Shown: piece after piece, positions 1-10,898 of the stretch
Layout: the number at the start of each line of letters is the position of its first letter
How positions within the stretch are numbered: the stretch's first letter is position 1
NCBI GenBank assembly: GCA_030549495.1
Contig: JAUIRK010000605.1
Coordinates: 143,289 to 207,288, forward strand
Length of the DNA: 64,000 bases
Direction of reading: 5' to 3'
Source: Nectonema munidae
Lineage: Eukaryota; Nematomorpha; Nectonematoida; Nectonematidae
Position numbers and translations under genes: made by a program
The notes under the pieces: generated by a model
The model's input: the letters and a program-made list of their open reading frames with translations, nothing else
The model's database searches: none
Told to the model about the DNA's origin: nothing

Positions 1-441
1 GCCTATTTCCAATTTTGTTTTTAGACTCTTTTATAGGGATAGTTTTAGATGGAAACTATGAGAAAATTATCTCATTGGTTCAACGAACAAAATTTTGATA
101 TATTAAAAAGACTGAAATAAAAGTAACTGAAATAAAGATCCATATAAAAGTGGACTCTATAAAAATTAATTGTGGCTAAATGCAAAAAAAAACGAATCAC
201 AAAGAAACAATTTCAATTTTTCTACGCCACAACTTTTAATATTTACAGATATGACAAAATATTAACGTACTCCTAATTGCTTTTTAGCTTAAGGTCTCAG
301 CACGTTTAAATGCGTTTCTGGATATTGCCGAGGTTAATAAGAACGGCTTCACTGAAACAAATAAACGCTTCATCCAAAATTGTTGGAAACCTCTTCCACA
401 CAGATTGAGAATCACTTGATGTTGCAGATAAAAAGAGTTAC

Positions 442-723
442 CTGCACGATAATATGATGGATTGGCGATGTGGATTTGAAAGATAGGCAATGTGCATTCA
501 TTTCTGACATATAGAAGAAGTCATCTTGGAAATGCCATTGAGAAGAGTGAGCTTGTGTTCCTTCATCATTGCGTGAAGAGTCTATTCGATTAGTGTTGAT
601 AAATGTGCGCAACTCTTTAATCTCTTGACTGGTAAAAAAAGTATTTAATCTAGAAAATATGGCTAAGAAATGAACCATATTTTCAGGGTGATATGTGTAA
701 CATTGAATAATTTCCATGAGATG
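442..723 (-). CDS. Candidate host exon, product unknown
   Basis: A 94-codon open stretch on the minus strand begins just after a plausible acceptor (pyrimidine-rich tract ending TTTTTTAG) and ends at a good donor (GTGCAG followed by GTAACT). Read in phase 0 it starts H-L-M-E-I-I-Q and ends H-H-I-I-V-Q. It is rich in Ser, Asn, His and Phe and contains a short H-S-S-Q-W-H-F segment. Base composition is less AT-rich than the flanks, and the other two frames are closed. I recognise no domain. Further along the minus strand (about 300-410) another frame stays open and then stops, so this could instead be a frameshifted pseudogene rather than a spliced exon. A transposase origin is not excluded. 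Confidence that it is or was coding is moderate; the function is unknown. Confidence 0.4.
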
Positions 724-1352
724 CTAAAAAATGCATGTACAGTGGAATCTGGAGTTTTTAAGTAATTTGATTCGCTGGTTTCAGAAACGAGATAGTTTTC
801 TGTACTTTAATTAAACGAAATCATTAGCTATAGTTATTAGCGCGAGAGAAATTTAGTAAGGAACCGACCATTATAAAGAATTTTATCAGGTTTTACATAT
901 TTAAACTATGTTTTATTATCAACAAAAATTGAAAGTAATATTAATTGCAAAATTATACATATATGTGTGATAAGTTTTAGGGGTAAATGTGTGTAAAAAA
1001 ATTAATGCCCGATTTAGAAGGTACCCGCATAATATTACTTGTAGATGCGAACAAGAGCCAGTATTTTTGGCGGATAAAGAATTTCTCTCTTATAATATAT
1101 CTTTATTATATAGTTAAAAAGGTATGCTATTCTTTCTCATTGAAGGATGGCGTACGCAAACTTTGATCTGAATGGATAAAAAAAATTTGCATAATTTTTT
1201 ATTTTTAGCCAATCAAATTACGCTATAATCGAGTAAACTATTTTAAACATTTCTACAAAAATTGCTCATTTAGAATTTGATTGGTTCAAAATTCAATATT
1301 TTTCACCCATTCGCCATATATACCATATTTACTTCTAAATTGTCTTTTTTTA
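724..1352. other. Gene-free AT-rich stretch
   Basis: Nothing beyond short random open frames is visible here. It would be intron or spacer next to the candidate exon at 442-723. Confidence 0.5.
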
Positions 1353-1590
1353 CCCATTTAGGAACAAGCAAAGCAGACGACTTTAGTAATTCCTATTTAA
1401 TTCCATTTAACCCGTTAACGACCAGAATAATCAGACGATATCTAATGTAAAGCAGAAGATTTGTATTAAAGAGCTTTGATAAACGCAGACGATTTTATTT
1501 TTGCAAAGTCGACTATAGTCGACATTGGGCGTTAACGGGTTAAGTAGGAATTCGTCTGCGTTCCCTTTGGGAACATTGGTCGTAAATGGG
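1353..1590 (-). mobile_element. TTAA-type MITE (type B), interrupted by a second MITE
   Basis: The two ends, CCCATTTAGGAACA at the left and TGGTCGTAAATGGG at the right, match the ends of the intact copy at 30039-30168 in reverse orientation, and the right side is followed by TTAA (1591-1594). The interior is split at a TTAA by the 129-bp element at 1411-1539. Without that insert the element is about 105 bp, shorter than the 130-bp type B copies. GTCTGC-type boxes typical of the family lie on both sides of the insert. The left target site reads TTTA, so it has drifted. It is non-autonomous with no coding capacity. The piggyBac-like assignment rests on the TTAA target and CCC termini. Confidence 0.7.
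1411..1539 (+). mobile_element. TTAA-type MITE (type A), nested copy
   Basis: This 129-bp element begins CCCGTTAACGACCA and ends GTTAACGGG, with TTAA immediately on both sides (1407-1410 and 1540-1543). It is nearly identical to the copy at 53537-53664. It contains spaced boxes of the form CAGACGA/GCAGA and a palindromic GTCGACTATAGTCGAC near the right end. TTAA duplication and C-rich termini are the hallmark of piggyBac-class transposition, so this is most likely a piggyBac-mobilised MITE. It sits inside an older type B copy. Confidence 0.8.
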
Positions 1591-1638
1591 TTAAATTCTA
1601 ATTTGTCTTTTTTAAATTCTAAACGCTCTTTCTAAAAT

Positions 1639-1777
1639 ACAAAATAAAATCGAAAAAATGTTATACACCTCTAATGTTGTACTAAATAAGTAATCGTAAT
1701 AAGTAATACAAAATAAAATCGAAAAAATGTTATTACACCTCTAATGTTGTACTAAATAAGTAATCGTAATAAGTAAC
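1639..1777. repeat. Two-copy tandem duplication, 69-bp unit
   Basis: A 69-bp AT-rich block starting ACAAAATAAAATCG is repeated once directly after itself, with only a one-base difference in the middle (TATACACC versus TATTACACC). It is a recent local duplication with no coding content. Confidence 0.85.
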
Positions 1778-1899
1778 AAGTAATAAATAAATAGAAATTA
1801 GGACTTAAAAAAAGACAATTTTGAAGTAAAAATAGTATATTATATTTATTATAAATGAACAATGTGAGTTACCGCGCATATCTAGTAATTTATATGAAA

Positions 1900-1986
1900 T
1901 TTCAAATCCTAAAAGTCGTCTACTTAAGTTATATAAAAACTCATTGAGAAAGAAAGCAGACGATAGAAAACCAATACCTGAAAAGG
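1900..1986 (-). mobile_element. Partial TTAA-type MITE
   Basis: An AAGCAGACGA box followed by an ACCAATACCTGAAAAGG-like end and then TTAA (1987-1990) resembles the right half of the element at 2157-2277. The other end is not clear, so the left limit is approximate. Confidence 0.45.
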
Positions 1987-2156
1987 TTAAAAAAACAATT
2001 ATTGTAATACTATCACAAGAAAAGATCAACAAAATTGTTATGAAAAATCAACATTCAATAATATACGTGTTTTTAAAGATATTGTGAAGTGAGAGTGAAA
2101 GATGTTCTATAAAAGACACATGAGTGCCTTATGTGAAAACAATTATCTTCTTTTAA

Positions 2157-2277
2157 CCCTTTCACGCAAAATGGTACGTCAGTGACCCATAGAATAAAAA
2201 TCGCCTGCTTTAAATATATAAAAACTCATTGAAAAAAAAGCAGATGAAAAATTCTGGAAAACCAATGTCTGAAAGTG
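2157..2277 (+). mobile_element. TTAA-type MITE (diverged)
   Basis: This element is flanked by TTAA at 2153-2156 and 2278-2281. It starts CCCTTTCACGC and ends with the imperfect inverted partner CTGAAAGTG. Inside are CGCCTGC and GCAGATG boxes at the spacing seen in the other family members. About 121 bp, with no coding capacity, and clearly older than the copy at 1411. Confidence 0.6.
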
Positions 2278-2526
2278 TTAAACACATTACTGAATAGGTA
2301 GTTCAGATTGAATTTTTAGAAAATATCAAATGAATCATATATATTTTTCCTTTGGAGTGAGCAGCTTTTTGAAATCTAATGGTCTGCTTATTTTTCAAAT
2401 GAGTATCTAACTTAAAGCAGACGGTTTTATTTTATGCGAAAAGGGTGTTGTCTTATTGGTCTTAAAATGGTTGATGTTATTTATTTTTGAAAAAGAGAAG
2501 AAAAAATACAAAAGAAGGATATATAC

Positions 2527-2653
2527 TCTAAACTCTTTAAGATTTCATTTGCGGCTTTGATAGAGATCCCATCATATGATGAGCATGGTTCAGCTAATGG
2601 ATTTGTCGCAGAAGATATTTTATCTTTATTCACATCGATTTTGAATATCTTGC
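2527..2653 (-). CDS. Candidate host exon, product unknown
   Basis: On the minus strand a textbook acceptor (TGTAATTTGTATTTCAG) is followed by 127 bp with a single frame open throughout, then a usable donor (GA followed by GTATAT). The translation runs K-I-F-K-I-D-V-N-K-D-K and later A-E-P-C-S-S-Y-D-G-I-S-I-K-A-A-N-E, an ordinary soluble-protein composition unlike the low-complexity translations around it. Two bases precede the first full codon, which fits the one spare base left by the candidate exon at 14528-14609, so the two could be consecutive exons of one minus-strand gene across a 12-kb intron. No domain is recognised. The phase match has a one-in-three chance of being accidental. Confidence 0.4.
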
Positions 2654-2969
2654 CTGAAATACAAATTACAGCAGACATGACCAACACAGAACATTATTCT
2701 TTCATCGACACAAATCCTTTATTTAAAATATAGGTAGAGGTCTATTTATTTCATTTAATTATTTTATGGGGAAAAGATCTTATTTTGCCTGTTTTATGTG
2801 GATATAAAAAGATAGTTTCATTTGTACTGGCTATAATGTGTTCTCAGAAATGCAATACTTTAATATTAATAAATCGGTTTTGTAGCTACTTTCCTAGCAA
2901 GCTAGGATCTAGCCGGTTTTAAAACAAAGAATAAATATTTGTTCAATTTTCCGTATTTTGCTCGTCATC

Positions 2970-3720
2970 TAATTTTAAATGTCTTTTTCTCATAACGCCT
3001 TTTTGATAAACTCGCCTTTTGATCTCCTATTTATATGGCCAAACCAGCGTAGCCTTTGCTCTTCTAAAATATTATTTATTTCATTTACTTGACATAAATT
3101 TCTTATTTTCTCATTACTTATTCTGCATTTTAAACTAAAATTACACATAACTTTGAGCATTCTCATTTCATTTCTATTCTACTTTTATTGGCTTCTTTCA
3201 ATGCCCAACGTTGACCACCTTATACTAATCATGATCTAATACAACTTTTATATGCATAACCTCTTAAATTTAGAGAGAAAGAACTACTACACAAAATACT
3301 GCTTAAAAATTTAGGTTTTTTTTCAAGCTAGTCTTCTATACTCTGAATTGCCTACACCACCTACCCTATCTAAAGTCTCTTCTTGATTAACTTCTTCCGA
3401 TTCTTCTACTACAACTTTTTCATTAAACGTCACAACAATAACTACATTTAAAATGGCTTACTTTAAATAAGCTACCCTTAATCTTAAAGCATCTACGAGT
3501 TACCCACTTATTGCAAAATACACAAAGAATACAATTTCTTTCAACTCTTTTTCCAGAAACGCTATAAGGATCTATCTTAGAAATTAAATTGTCTGATTTT
3601 AATGAATCACTTATCTTCATCCATTTAGTTTTATTCGTATTAATTTTGTTTCCTTTTTTCAGGAATCTCTTTACATACTCTAATTTTCTGACTTAACTTT
3701 TCAGAAGAACTCTTCCAAGA
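2970..3720 (-). pseudogene. LINE remnant: RT C-terminal region with cysteine finger
   Basis: Minus-strand pieces read, in order: a segment ending N-T-N-K-T-K-W-M (about 3715-3600), typical of the region after the reverse-transcriptase catalytic core; a PHD-like cysteine finger (about 3560-3430) with C-I-L-C-V-F-C-N-K-W-V and K-C-S-Y-C; and a C-terminal stretch (about 3180-2990) with M-R-M-L-K-V-M-C and Q-R-L-R-W-F-G-H-I-N-R-R. This order, a thumb-region segment followed by a W-V-H-K-R-C-type finger and an R-L-R-W-F-G-H block, is what I know from metazoan non-LTR retrotransposons of the RTE/CR1-like kind; the exact clade is uncertain. Several frame changes and stops separate the pieces, and the finger has lost its expected histidine (T in W-V-T-R-R-C). 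It is 5' truncated as usual for LINEs, with no catalytic core visible. Confidence 0.65.
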
Positions 3721-6216
3721 TTAAAATTTGATATTGTTGAACTTCGCCCTCGCCCGGTCCTGATTGTGAAAGGAGGAGGGTTTTGCGTGAGGAAGGGCAT
3801 ATCCTGGCTTGTAAAACTTTTGTCAAAACTTCACAAAGTAATGGGTGGGTTTCATCACTTTCCTACCTTAGAAAGAATACGGATATTTATCACAAAGAAA
3901 TTAAACACTGTGTAGGGATAATAATAATAATGGGAGAACAGTGATACACGAAAAAAAAATCTGCTTTAGTTTATATATGAAAATTAATTCAAAAAGAAGA
4001 GCATGCGATACCAATCGATGAAAAGTAAGCGAAAAATTTTCACTTCAGGTAAAATGATTTCAAATTTTGTAAAAAAAAATTTCTATCGACTTAAGTATTT
4101 CCAAATTCTAGTGAAAATTTATTTTTTAAATTTTCTTTACTTTTCATCTTCTCAAAAAAGTAAGGGAAAGAGAATCACAGCTCCTGGAATAATTAGCCAA
4201 AAACCAACTATCAAATGCTTCTTTTTCTAATGCAAGGCATACCATAAGAGGGGAAAGAGAAGGAAAGGCGGGTAAAGACGTCAAAATTGTCTAAAGGAAA
4301 GAGTAGCAAAAAATTGAGGAAGTACTTGATATAATTCTAGAATATATGGTGTTTATTTAATTGATCTTTTTTGACCAAGTATCGTTCGAATATCATGTAA
4401 AAGACCTTATAGCTTTTAGAAGAAAGCGGTTTCTGGTTTCTTTACAGGGTTAGAAAACATGACGAATGTGGATGGAGTATAAAGTAACAAATGTTAAAGT
4501 GTGCTACGTCATTCAGTGGCTGCAAAAAGTCAATATAGATGCTTTCATGTAAAAAAATAAAATGTGTGCAACTAACATGTCGTGTTCGAAGACATGCTCT
4601 TTAATTTTTTGGATTATCATTAACAAATCGATTTTTATTTGTAGAATAAAATATCTAATCCATCGCAATTAACTAGTCTTTCATGTCAATCACAGTGAAC
4701 TACGATTCACTGAAGTTATGGCTATTCTCGTTGTATGCTTTATAAACAAGATTAAGACATGCATACAGGCCCGTAGCCAGAAATTTTTTTAGAAGGGACT
4801 AAAAGCAAAAACATATTAGCAACAGGGTTCCAAAATCTCGATGTTAATTTTCTTTCATCCGTCATCTGTAGAAAAGAACGTGGGAAGGTGTTAACATTTG
4901 TGTAAATTTACAAAATTAGTGTTATTTTATGTAAAACTTTTTTAATTCTTTTAGAAATATTATTAATTTGAAAATTTTAGGGTGAGAGGGGGGGGGGGGT
5001 AGAGCCTCCTTTTGCCCCTTCTTGCTTATGTAGATTATCAATTTTTGACACATCTTAAGGAATCGTTTGATCATGAAATAAGAAACATGAACCTGAAATT
5101 CACAGTTCGTTGTAAACAACTGTTTACACAGTTTTTCATTGTGTTCGCCAGACAATGGGAGGGGGTTATAGCGAAGGTTTCGCAATAACCAACTTCGTTG
5201 AAAGGTTTAAAAAATATTTACATAAAATTACAATTATTGTCTTGTTGCACCTATCTAAGCACATCTCACTTTTTTTCTACATGCTCGATGAAAGAAATAC
5301 TAAAAACATTGTGAGAATAGGATATTTTGCATTTTCGCACCATGTCCTCCAGCTTTTTCCTAACTTTAGCGGCTCCTAAACAATTTTCTTACAAACTCCT
5401 TATTTGCACATTGTTCCCATAAGCAGTGCTTTCTAACCAATTTTTGCACCAAACTAATAAAGTGCTCCGATCAAAATGGCGATACTTATCATAAATTTTA
5501 TGGTGTTCTAGTTTTTAAATGTATGTATATATTTTAGGCTTTTGATTTTAACATAATACCAAAATATATATACATCAACATGAAATAATTGTGAAGTTTT
5601 CTAAATTTCAGCTTAATACCCTATAGTTAAATCCCTATAGGTTAGTCCTAGACACATATGTTAAGAAACTGGAATGTAGAAAAAATCATATTTGCTTAAA
5701 AAATCTACGAAATATTTCAAACAAAGGAAAATAAAGTAGCGTTTTTCACTCAATATTAAATCTATCAATATGATTTCATATCAGACAAAATTTATTTAAA
5801 GCTTAAAATAAAAATTATACTTTGAAATTAAAAAATCGACGATACACAATTTAAAATGTAAAAAAACATTTTTAAAAAAGCAGCTTCAAATTTCTTTATT
5901 CTTTATGTAAAAAGAGTAGAAAACTACTTTTATTAAGTAAAGGTACCGTGGGGTGTTTTTATCGAGAAGGCACAAATACGCCGCATGTATCGAACTATGA
6001 AAAAAGGAGGCTTGATGCGGATTATGGTTAAATTTATCGCAATAAATTCACAGACAAATAATTTATATGTTAGGAAACTAAAATTTTAGGTATGGCATAG
6101 GTAATAAAAATCAAGGTCATAGATTCGGGGCGAAAATACTAGATTCCAAATCCAAGAACTTACTTAAGATCGGACGCGTCTCCAAACACTTAAAAAAATC
6201 CGATTCCGACTGCAAA
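3721..6216. other. Non-genic tract with a 12-G run
   Basis: I see no supported gene here. It holds a poly-G run at 4988-4999 and the transposon end described at 4766. A slightly GC-richer patch at 3740-3820 lies just upstream of the LINE remnant and may belong to it. Confidence 0.5.
4766..5030 (+). mobile_element. Probable terminal fragment of a dispersed DNA element
   Basis: The sequence CAGGCCCGTAGCCAG followed by a T-run is a terminus I associate with dispersed invertebrate elements, and the G-run at 4988-4999 followed by AGAGCCTCC fits their usual interior. No matching opposite end was found, so the element is truncated or the right limit is wrong. The family is uncertain. Confidence 0.3.
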
Positions 6217-6218
6217 TA

Positions 6219-7253
6219 CAGTGCACCCCCGATTAGCCGCCATCTTTGGGACATGTCATTAACTGGTGGTATATCGGGGGGTGTCATAATGTAGCCGCCT
6301 TAACCATCTTAGGTGGTATCATAACGGATATAATGAATTAGAGAAAATAAATACAATGTACTGCAAATTTTTATTACTTGGAGAAATAATCCAATGTTTT
6401 TTTGTTTAAACTTGAAAATTGCAACCTGTTTGAAACGTTTTTCCAGCTGTTTGAAAATCATCAAATCATTTTCAGTCATGCAATCTTCTGATTCAATAAA
6501 ATCCCGAAAAACACCAAGGGCAGCTTTGACGTATTTCACTAGAGGTTTTGGTTTTAGTGCAGGCTCTTACTTGTCGTCACTTTCCTCCAATGGTGCTGAT
6601 TCGACACAGCCAATAATCTCTTGGTTTGTCATCTCGGCGAATGTCTTCTGCGAATTGTCTATGGAGACTAGTTCATCTGTGGACATCGTAAGAGTAGGGT
6701 CAATGTCCAGTTCTCTCATAGTTCTTCGAATAATTTCTGCTAGTGGGTTGTCATCATCCACCATCATCATCAGGACTCAGGAGATACGGTGTAACTCACT
6801 GATTTCGTAATTTGCCATTGTGATTTCACGTAGCGAATAGCGTCGGAAACAGTGGTTTTGAGTCCCGTCTGAATCCAACTGCTCGATAATTTGGTTGAGC
6901 TAGTGTCGGCGAAAATATGATTTAAGTTTTGTATAATACCTGCGTCTAATGGTTGAACGTGATGAATACAGGGGTGTCAGCTAAACATACTCGCAAGGCA
7001 TGACGCCACTGGCATTGCTAGGCCAGGAAGTGTACTCATTCAGGCGGTACATTTTGCCAGCGAGACATGGCGTAAGACCGGGGGTAATTTTATGGAAAAT
7101 AGCATATCCCTTCCGCCAATGGCTATGGCTGATGGCGAACAGTGGGGCGATATATCGGGGGAATCATAATGGTGGGAAATTGGGTCTACATAATCTTATG
7201 GCGGTAGACGGGTTGGCAGTAAAACGGGGTGGCGGAAATGCGAGGGAGTACCG
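6219..7253 (-). mobile_element. Tigger/pogo-type transposon, internally deleted
   Basis: The inverted ends, CAGTGCACCCCCGATTAGCC at 6219 and its imperfect partner ending at 7253, match at roughly two thirds of positions over 25 bases including TA. Each is flanked by TA (6217-6218 and 7254-7255), the target of this superfamily. Minus-strand coding pieces match the C-terminal part of Tigger/jerky transposases: V-Q-P-L-D-A-G-I-I-Q-N near 6945, an acidic E-E-S-D-D-K segment near 6570, and F-R-D-F-I-E-S-E near 6490 leading to a stop near 6385. The N-terminal helix-turn-helix and the first catalytic residues are missing, and stops and frame changes interrupt what remains. At 1.03 kb it is about half a normal Tigger. 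Confidence 0.75.
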
Positions 7254-7255
7254 TA

Positions 7256-8862
7256 CATAAAAATCTAATATTTAAATGCTTTCGGCTTCGACGAAAAAAC
7301 CGACACTTCCTATGTTAAAAAAAATTAAACTTTCTTTTAAGATACTTAAAAAATCGAACCTCCAAATTTTACTAAGTACCGACCCGACACTTATCCCTTT
7401 AAATCTCGGACTCCACCGACCCTGTCTTTGCAAACATGATAAAAAAGATTCATCAAATTAATTTTTGAAATAATTAATGTTGTGGTTGGTGATGGTAATG
7501 AGGAAGAAATTAAAAAAAAACCTGAAAATGTAGCGAGAAACGCGGTGATAAAGAAATTCCTATCTTTCAAGGCATCTTCTTCAAACGAGGAAGGAACTAT
7601 TTTGATGCATTCAACACTATCAAAAGAGCGCTTAAAATGCAGAATTTTAACAAGTTATCTTCGTAATCGTATGAAGAATGAATTGAAGATAGCATAATCT
7701 CCTTCGACTCTTATAAGTCATCAAACGACGAATAGAAAAAGCATCCTTATTCATCGAATAGTTTTTGCCAAATAAACATCATTGCTTCATTGATAAACAT
7801 CAAAAATGAATATATAAATTTAAAGCTTGCATCAATAAATACCAACTTATTATTATGGCCAATATTCCAAAAAGAAAACAATATACCACAATCTTTCAAA
7901 GTATACAATAACATAAAACTTAACAGTACACATCTCTTGAGAAAGAGTAGAACAATTCAATGTGAAAAAATTTAATGATTCCATCGCCTTGGATAGTTTC
8001 AGTCTCATTTATGTTAATATTAATTTATATGTGCAACAAACAACCTATATTATATACATTTCATAGGACATATGTTTGCAGCTCTTCACAAACACTAAAA
8101 TATATCACTAAAGAGAAAAGACTAATAACTTTTGAGAATGCTGATGTTGTGGTTATGTTATTTTGCGGTTTTATATTTTATAGAATTTAGATGGACAGTT
8201 ATTTAAAATAAAATAATAATGGATACCTTGTTAAATATTAAGATATCATTTAATCAGGAAAACTTTTGATTTTTAAATATTTTGAATAAATTTAAGTGAA
8301 AAAATATTTATTAACGATAAAAACAGGCAGAACATACTATTCATGTACATTTTTTTAAAGCATATAATTCGGAAATGTGAATTTTCTTAATAAATTTTTA
8401 GGAACAAAAATGCAAAAGTATTAAACAACTGTGCGTAATATTGAATGTGCACCAACTCCACCATGAATAATGATGAACCTGAAAAAAACTGAATTGAACG
8501 TTCTTACTTTAAAAATTACTTGCTTCAAAATTTTGCTTCAGCATATTTGTTAGCTAAGACATTATAGTTATTTTCTTTCAAACACACTATATTTTATATA
8601 GTTCAAAGGCTAAGCCAAGCTATCTCCACTTTGCCAACAAGTTCACGATTGAACCAAGGTTTGACCAATCGTTATCCTATTTGTCTCTATTACTTCTTTT
8701 TGTAGCTAAATAAATTCTGTTCTTAATTGTGGTGTGTTAACTCCGCTAAAAACAAGTTTGATGATTACGAAATCTAAAAATTTTAATTTGGCATATAAAA
8801 AAAGCTTGGCAACGATAAGGCCCTAGGCTCACAATATTTATACACTTGGTTGGCAAATTTGT
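7256..8862. other. No supported gene
   Basis: This tract starts with a repeat rich in CGAC/GACTCC-type words that also lies left of the Tigger (6120-6216), consistent with the Tigger having landed in an older repeat. An unassigned 71-residue open frame at 7482-7697 (plus) has no recognisable domain and no convincing start. Nothing else is visible. Confidence 0.4.
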
Positions 8863-9125
8863 CTAAACACAATAACACTTTTTAAGTATAAACACAACTT
8901 TTAATGAAGATAAGAAGGTAAATACAAATTGTTGGATGAAATGACAAGAAATTGGGGTTGTTTCATCTTGAAAAAGGTGGAACGCGTAGAGATGAATGTC
9001 GCCATTTTCGCAAGCGCAGAATACAAAAATAGTGGGATGCGGATTTTCCACTTCCCTCACAGTCCTTGCACAAGAGGAGAGCGCAGTGATGCAGGATTTG
9101 GTGCGTGTGCGTGTTGTGGATAGAA
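8863..9125 (-). other. GC-richer coding-like or promoter-like spot
   Basis: This short stretch has far more CpG and balanced codons than its surroundings. On the minus strand one frame reads T-I-F-V-F-C-A-C-E-N-G-D-I-H-L and stays open for 65 codons. Another begins at AAAATGGCG, a good animal start context, near 9003 and runs 34 codons. Both cannot be right. It may be a first exon with promoter or an internal exon; the product is unknown and neither reading is well supported. Confidence 0.25.
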
Positions 9126-10790
9126 CTTTAATCGTGGCATTTCTATAAACAAAGCAAAGGGAATACTACAGAGAAAGCATGGTGATATATGCCTTGGAAT
9201 GAGGAAAAGGGAAAATGTTGGTGTTGGGAAGCACATGAAACTTAACGTCTTTTAAATCCATTAAGAACGAAGTAGACAAAATTTCATTAATTTATGATAA
9301 AGCTGAACGATTTAGAAAAACAGACAATTAGTCGTCATTTATTAGTATAAGATTAAGACATCACTCAAGAGATCCATCAAAAGTCATCATTGTGACCAGG
9401 TGGACGATTATAAAGGCTCATAAAAGCTCATTTAATCGGGAAGAAATGAAACAGGCCGTTATGGACAAGTGGTCGTAAAAGAAGGCTTTAGGTTAGTGAA
9501 CACTTTTATTGAGTCCCTTTGCTGATTCAGATATTGTCAACGGTATAATAATAAATGTTAACTTTTGTTTTGAATATCCGCTCAAATTACACGTCATCAA
9601 TTCAGCATTTGTGTGCAACAGCCACATGGATTTAAAGTAAAAATTGATATAAAGACTTAATTATGATATTATATGAATTTATAAGTAGCAGATGTGTCGA
9701 TGCTCCTAAATTTTCAAATAAAATGTCTGGCAAACTCATTTGATCCATCTCTCATTTTAAAGCACGCAATTTACACATAAAAATAAAGCACATTAAATCA
9801 AAATGAAGACGCGTTTCGCTGACTACTATCTACCGTGTAAAAAATCATATAGTTTGTTCCTTCCTCTAGTTCACATTATGAAAGTTATGGTTTCCAGAAA
9901 TTTTCTGCGCAAAAGTAGCATAAGATCTATCAAAAAATGACAAAAACTTACTTATTGTAAAACTAACAGCCTAAGTCATAGCGCTTACTTAAAAATAAAT
10001 AAATGAATGCACATCTAATCAAGAAAATATAAATGGGGTTGAAAACTAAAAAATTTTAATCAAATAGTTTCGGATTAAAAAATATCTAAATCTTATCATC
10101 TTTAGAGTGTAATCGAAAAATTGAAACTCTAGTAGCGCAAAATTTCAAGAATTAGTAAATTTTGCGAAAAAGAAGAAGATTTGGCAACTCCGGCTTCATG
10201 GCTTTCATCAAAATGGTTGTCACCTAAAGATAACATATTTTGGGCTTTGATAAAAGTCTTCATCAGTTCAATGAGTTGATTAGTATTCAGAGAAATTACT
10301 TGGGTTCATAAAATCATCCAATTAGACATTACGATACCTGGCAGATAAGAATCAAAGGATATTTGCCTATTTTATCATGTTTCGAGAAAAAACCCTCTAT
10401 ATAAAATTACAATATCACACCTTTTTTTCATCAAAGTTCCTCATTGTTTGAAGGTATTAAAAAAGCCAAGAAAATAAATGAAAAACAACAACAAAAGTTT
10501 TACTGTAAACAGAGAAAAACAACGACAAAAAGTGAAAAAATAGTAAAAAGCACTAACAACAATAATTTAAGAATACTTGGGAGAGATTCTTAAAAGCTCT
10601 ACTGCTCCTTCAATGCTTCCAGTTATTAGATATTGAACTGAATACAAAAATTCCATTGATGTAACAGCATGTGAATGAAAACAAAATATTATTATCTTGT
10701 ACTTTTAATAAACATTATAGGCAATCATCTTTTAATCTACAAATCTTTGTCAAGAATAGTGATAAAAAAGTTTTGAATTCAACTGCATCC
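9126..10790. other. No feature seen
   Basis: AT-rich sequence without long open frames, clear terminal repeats or RNA-like folds. Confidence 0.5.
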
Positions 10791-10898
10791 TTTAACGATG
10801 AGAATAATAAAATATTTGTATTGAAAAGCACTGATAGACGCAGACGATTTCAATTTTATAAAGTCGACATTAGACGACTGTAGTCGAAAACCAGTTAA
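10791..10898 (+). mobile_element. Decayed type A TTAA MITE
   Basis: TTTAACGATGAGAATAAT at the left and ACGCAGACGATTT with AAGTCGACATTAGACGAC at the right align with the copy at 1411-1539. The right end is followed by GTTAA. Both termini have lost their CCC/GGG, so this is an older copy. Confidence 0.6.

Noticed and set aside
6394-6810. 138-codon plus-strand open frame
   Set aside because: It is the antisense of the Tigger transposase C-terminal region, whose motifs are clear on the minus strand.
7482-7697. 71-codon plus-strand open frame as a host gene
   Set aside because: No ATG in a convincing place, no splice borders and no recognisable motif.
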